DNA from: Bacillus_BA songklensis
Lineage (GTDB): Bacteria > Bacillota > Bacilli > Bacillales > Bacillaceae_H
Direction: 5' to 3'
Length of the DNA stretch: 64,000 nucleotides
NCBI RefSeq assembly: GCF_042649685.1
Contig: NZ_JBHRZT010000072.1
Location: forward strand, 62,001 to 126,000
The position numbers and the translations under genes are program-made. This document shows, one piece after another, positions 61,228 to 64,000 of the stretch; position 1 is the first letter of the stretch; every line of letters starts with the position of its first letter. Under the pieces are notes generated by a model. It worked only from the letters and a program-made list of their open reading frames with translations. It did no database searches and had not been told where the DNA came from.

Positions 61228-61690
61228 TATGCTTAGAGTGTGAAGTGAACGGGAGGATGGAGGAGTAAAAGATGAGCTTAGTGAGAATGGAAATGATAAA
61301 TGCAACAGAATGATTAGTAAATGCGTTGCAAAAATATGTAACCGAAATTTCTTGGGGGGAAGAGTAGGGATGTTAAATACCGCCAACTGATAGATGACGT
61401 TGTCAATAATAAGCATGGTTATAAGAGATACGTTAAGTATTGAAAAGCATCTTAGTGATTGATCCTATGCCTGACCTCTACGCTGCCAGAGTAAAGATCA
61501 ATAATCATTATATTTATACTCTTTAAAAAAGTAAAAAATATCTCCATAGAAATGGTTTTTAACTTTTAATGTACCATAAACACAACATTCCTTTTTCCTA
61601 CCATTCACTTCACTTCTACCATATGTTAGAGTAAATATTGAAAATCAATCGAGAAATTAGGTAATTTAAGTAGTGAGAGGAATGAATCCA

Positions 61691-62095
61691 ATGAAAAAAA
61701 CAGTAAAAGTAGTAGGAGCCGTATCTATAAATGAGCAAGGTGATATTCTTTGTGCTCTGCGTTCACCAGAAATGTCTTTACCTAACCTTTGGGAGTTCCC
61801 AGGTGGAAAGATTGAAGAGGGCGAGAAGCCTGAACAGTCTCTTGTTCGCGAAATTCAGGAAGAGTTGGATTGTACAGTAGAAGTATTTGAAATGATTGAA
61901 GATGTCGTTCATGAATATCCGAATGTGATTGTAAACTTGCTTACATATAGAACAAAAATCGTTGAAGGAACCCCAACAGCAAAGGAACATGCTGAATTAA
62001 AATGGGTGCCCCTTCAAGAGCTTCGCTTATTAGAATGGGCACCGGCTGATATTCCAACAATTGATAAGTTGTTAGCGGATAAAGTCAATATATAA
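61691..62095 (+). CDS. Nudix hydrolase, MutT/8-oxo-dGTP type
   Basis: 134 residues. The Nudix box is complete: GGKIEEGEKPEQSLVREIQE EL (about residues 37-58). VKVVGAVSINEQGDILCALR SPE precedes it and LLEWAPADIPTIDKL closes the fold, as in (deoxy)nucleoside triphosphate pyrophosphohydrolases of the MutT group. ATG 61691 is best spaced from GTGAGAGG; ATG 61682 is too close. It converges with the helicase gene and overlaps its end by 24 bases. Confidence 0.93.
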   Translation: MKKTVKVVGAVSINEQGDILCALRSPEMSLPNLWEFPGGKIEEGEKPEQSLVREIQEELDCTVEVFEMIEDVVHEYPNVIVNLLTYRTKIVEGTPTAKEHAELKWVPLQELRLLEWAPADIPTIDKLLADKVNI

Positions 62096-64000
62096 GTCTT
62101 CTGGTACGGGTTGATGCAAGCGCCATGTGATACTCATAGGGTTGTCACCATGGCTTGTGACATAGTCAACTTCACCTAAGTAGGTGAAAGGCAGCGTCAT
62201 CCCGTGCATATTATTAAACTTTCTTATAAAGAGGTGGATATGGATATCTCTATTTTGGTGATACATATAGTCCTTTCCTCTTTCTGACTTATGAGAGGTT
62301 TGATTTTGGCTTTGCCAGTGAAAATGGTGTTGATCAATAAAATAGTCCTTATATAATAAGTGTTCCTCTACACTTTCTGCTTTATTTAAGTTCACAAAAA
62401 GCAAGTAATGATTACCCGTTTTACTAACGCCTTCTCTCCATGAGCCTTCCTGAACACCCGCTTCAAATAAGTAAATCAAATCATTTCTAGTATAATTTTG
62501 ATAAAGAGATAGTTTCTCTCCTTTTGATAAGAAGCGATTCGCCTGATATGTCCGTCTAAATTCAATGATCCCATAATCAATACGATCTTGTATATATGAT
62601 TTCATCTCTTGATCTTCTATTAGCTTTACAATGGCTGGATTTAAGATAAAGATGTTGTTATCCATTTCTCCAAATGACCATTTTTGCTTTTTATATGGTG
62701 TACACAGGCGAACCATGGATTGATGAAGTAAGCTTTCATGGCTTTCAAGATGAATCTTCGTAGCAAAGCGTTTTTCAAGTTGTTTTACAATATCTTCAAA
62801 CGTAATGATTCGTTGTTTTAAAGCAATCTCTAAAATGATTAAATCGTAAGGCCATTTAATGGGCATTTGTTGCTCTAGCCGCTCCAATAATTCTGTCATT
62901 AAAGTATTCTCTAAAATACGCTTATCTAGCTCATTGATGTCCTTCATTTTTTCTTTTGTTTGTACCCATGTTTTAAACCTATAAATAAAGAAGGTAAAGC
63001 TAGGGGACTGTTCTGCATATAAGAAATCCAATATTTCTGGTGAACGACCTAATTCATTTTTAAATTGTTGGTAAAGCGATTTTAGCATATCCACTGCATT
63101 CATTTTAATAGAATCGATTTTATCTAAAATTTGCTTTTGGGAAACAGGGTCTAGATCCACATAAGAGCCAGCAGGCAGATCAGCAAATTCATGTGTAATT
63201 GCTACTCGTAGCGAGTCTTTATCAAAGGCTTTATGATTGATTTGACCTGAAAGTGCTAGTGGTACAACAAATGATTTTTCATAGTTTCCAATGAAATCTA
63301 ATACCGTGACAAATTCTTTCCCATCTATTTTACGTAAACCACGTCCGAGTTGCTGAATAAAAATCGTGGAGGACTCTGTCGGTCGTAAAAAGAGAATAAG
63401 ATTTAGGCTTGGAATATCGATTCCTTCATTAAAAATATCCACAGTAAAAATCATTTGCAACGGATCATTTTCATCTTCTAGTTGCTTTACCACCGCTTCA
63501 CGATAGGAAATACTATGCTCACCTGTTAAAAAGGTAGTATGAAATCCTCTTTTATTGAATTCTTCACTCATATATTTGGCGTGCTCGATATTGGAGCAAA
63601 AGCCAAGCCCAATCATTCGGTCTCCTTGATAGCCGTATGTATCAATCATTTCAATAATAAAATCTGTTCGCTCATTTGTTTTTAACGCTTTTACAAGTAA
63701 GTCCTCTTGAAACAAACCATTTCGTAAAGGGATGGTGCTGTAATCTACCGTTTCATCCGTCACCCCAAAATAATGGAATGGGACTAATAGCTTTGCTTCT
63801 AATGCATCGCGTAAACGAATTTCATATACGACATTATGGTCACATAGTGCCAATACATTTCTGCCGTCCATTCGTTCTGGAGTAGCTGTCAGCCCTAATA
63901 AAAAGTTTGGCTTGAAATATTCTAGAACTTTCTTGTAGGTAGGCGCCTCTGCGTGATGAAACTCATCGACAATAATGTAATCAAATTCATCCTTTGAAAA
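62072..64000 (-). CDS. DEAD/DEAH-box helicase with DUF3427-like C-terminus (partial, runs off the window)
   Basis: 643 residues visible; the start lies beyond the right edge. From the N-terminal side: DYIIVDEFHHAEAPTYKKVL (Walker B, DEFH), GLTATPERMDGRNVL (motif III), MIGLGFCSNIEHAKYMSEEF, FTVDIFNEGIDIPSLNLILF and QQLGRGLRKIDGKEFVTVLD (motifs V and VI). The last 280 residues (FVNLNKAESVEEHLLYKDYF, then YHQNRDIHIHLFIRK and MSITWRLHQPVPEDLYIDF) fit DUF3427. Such proteins usually begin with a phospholipase-D-like nuclease domain, which would lie outside. A DNA repair or defence role is likely. Confidence 0.88.
   Translation of the reverse strand, partial: FSKDEFDYIIVDEFHHAEAPTYKKVLEYFKPNFLLGLTATPERMDGRNVLALCDHNVVYEIRLRDALEAKLLVPFHYFGVTDETVDYSTIPLRNGLFQEDLLVKALKTNERTDFIIEMIDTYGYQGDRMIGLGFCSNIEHAKYMSEEFNKRGFHTTFLTGEHSISYREAVVKQLEDENDPLQMIFTVDIFNEGIDIPSLNLILFLRPTESSTIFIQQLGRGLRKIDGKEFVTVLDFIGNYEKSFVVPLALSGQINHKAFDKDSLRVAITHEFADLPAGSYVDLDPVSQKQILDKIDSIKMNAVDMLKSLYQQFKNELGRSPEILDFLYAEQSPSFTFFIYRFKTWVQTKEKMKDINELDKRILENTLMTELLERLEQQMPIKWPYDLIILEIALKQRIITFEDIVKQLEKRFATKIHLESHESLLHQSMVRLCTPYKKQKWSFGEMDNNIFILNPAIVKLIEDQEMKSYIQDRIDYGIIEFRRTYQANRFLSKGEKLSLYQNYTRNDLIYLFEAGVQEGSWREGVSKTGNHYLLFVNLNKAESVEEHLLYKDYFIDQHHFHWQSQNQTSHKSERGKDYMYHQNRDIHIHLFIRKFNNMHGMTLPFTYLGEVDYVTSHGDNPMSITWRLHQPVPEDLYIDFIR

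Noticed and set aside
61455..61506. Possible third tRNA 3' half
   Set aside because: GACCTCTACGCTGCCAGAGT resembles the tRNA-like blocks, but no T arm with TTCGA and no acceptor strand follow; similarity is limited to a few bases.
1..64000. CRISPR array, rRNA operon, replication origin
   Set aside because: No regularly spaced repeats, rRNA-like sequence or DnaA-box cluster was seen on reading; the repeats present are dispersed hairpins.

Overview
The window looks like AT-rich chromosome from an endospore-forming member of the Bacillaceae (Bacillus sensu lato). The grounds are the bacillithiol genes yojF/bshB2, a YfmQ homologue, an S-box (SAM) riboswitch in front of metNIQ, Bacillus-type AGGAGG ribosome sites with frequent TTG/GTG starts, and many genes that resemble spore proteins (GerPA/GerPF-like, GerPC-like, OxdD). 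There is one assembly gap (N run 58307-58369), and one gene runs off the right edge. No rRNA, complete tRNA or CRISPR array was seen.

Layout. 0.3-6 kb: a TRAP permease remnant, an isochorismatase-family amidohydrolase, an IclR regulator, a Gfo/Idh/MocA dehydrogenase and an MFS transporter, probably a small catabolic locus, followed by an integrase remnant. 6.3-7.8 kb: a single-aptamer glycine riboswitch in front of an SstT-type transporter. 8-14 kb: IS605 debris, a small monooxygenase, a DUF1284 protein, an enoyl-CoA hydratase/isomerase, an AtuA remnant and yojF-bshB2. 14-22 kb: a toxin tip with a frameshifted SUKH immunity gene, an aldolase, a luciferase-like oxidoreductase, a degenerate hprK copy, yfmQ, lipoproteins and two internally deleted IS3 relics. 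22.5-25.9 kb: a type IV restriction system mcrBC with an EVE-like domain in McrB. 26-32.6 kb: a TPR/winged-helix pair, an M20-type peptidase, a two-component system and an ABC transporter collapsed by an internal deletion.

33-35 kb and 55.8-58.1 kb hold two clusters of very small GerPA/GerPF-like proteins, each ending in a GerPC-like gene. Sigma-K-type promoters (AC, 16-17 bp, CATANNNTA) precede three of these transcription units and also a rearranged oxdD. This is the most interesting system in the window: a multi-copy, apparently late-sporulation set of GerP-like proteins.

35.4-46.4 kb is an aromatic-degradation segment bounded by two copies of the 3' half of a tRNA-Val(GAC)-like gene. It encodes a two-component flavin hydroxylase, an FAD synthetase, catechol 2,3-dioxygenase, its ferredoxin, 4-oxalocrotonate tautomerase and decarboxylase, a truncated hydratase, a ring-fission hydrolase and a XylR_N/V4R/PucR-type regulator. 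Together they would turn a phenol into a catechol and open it by meta cleavage; the semialdehyde dehydrogenase and the last aldolase/dehydrogenase pair are not in the segment.

46.5-55 kb: truncated prmA-like and AlkD genes, metNIQ, a frameshifted AmiS/UreI channel, a Clp ATPase tail and oxdD. 58-64 kb: a Na+/solute symporter interrupted by the gap and flanked by a 68-bp repeat from a broken sigma-54 activator, then a Nudix hydrolase converging with a DUF3427-type helicase. The density of truncated and frameshifted genes is high throughout.
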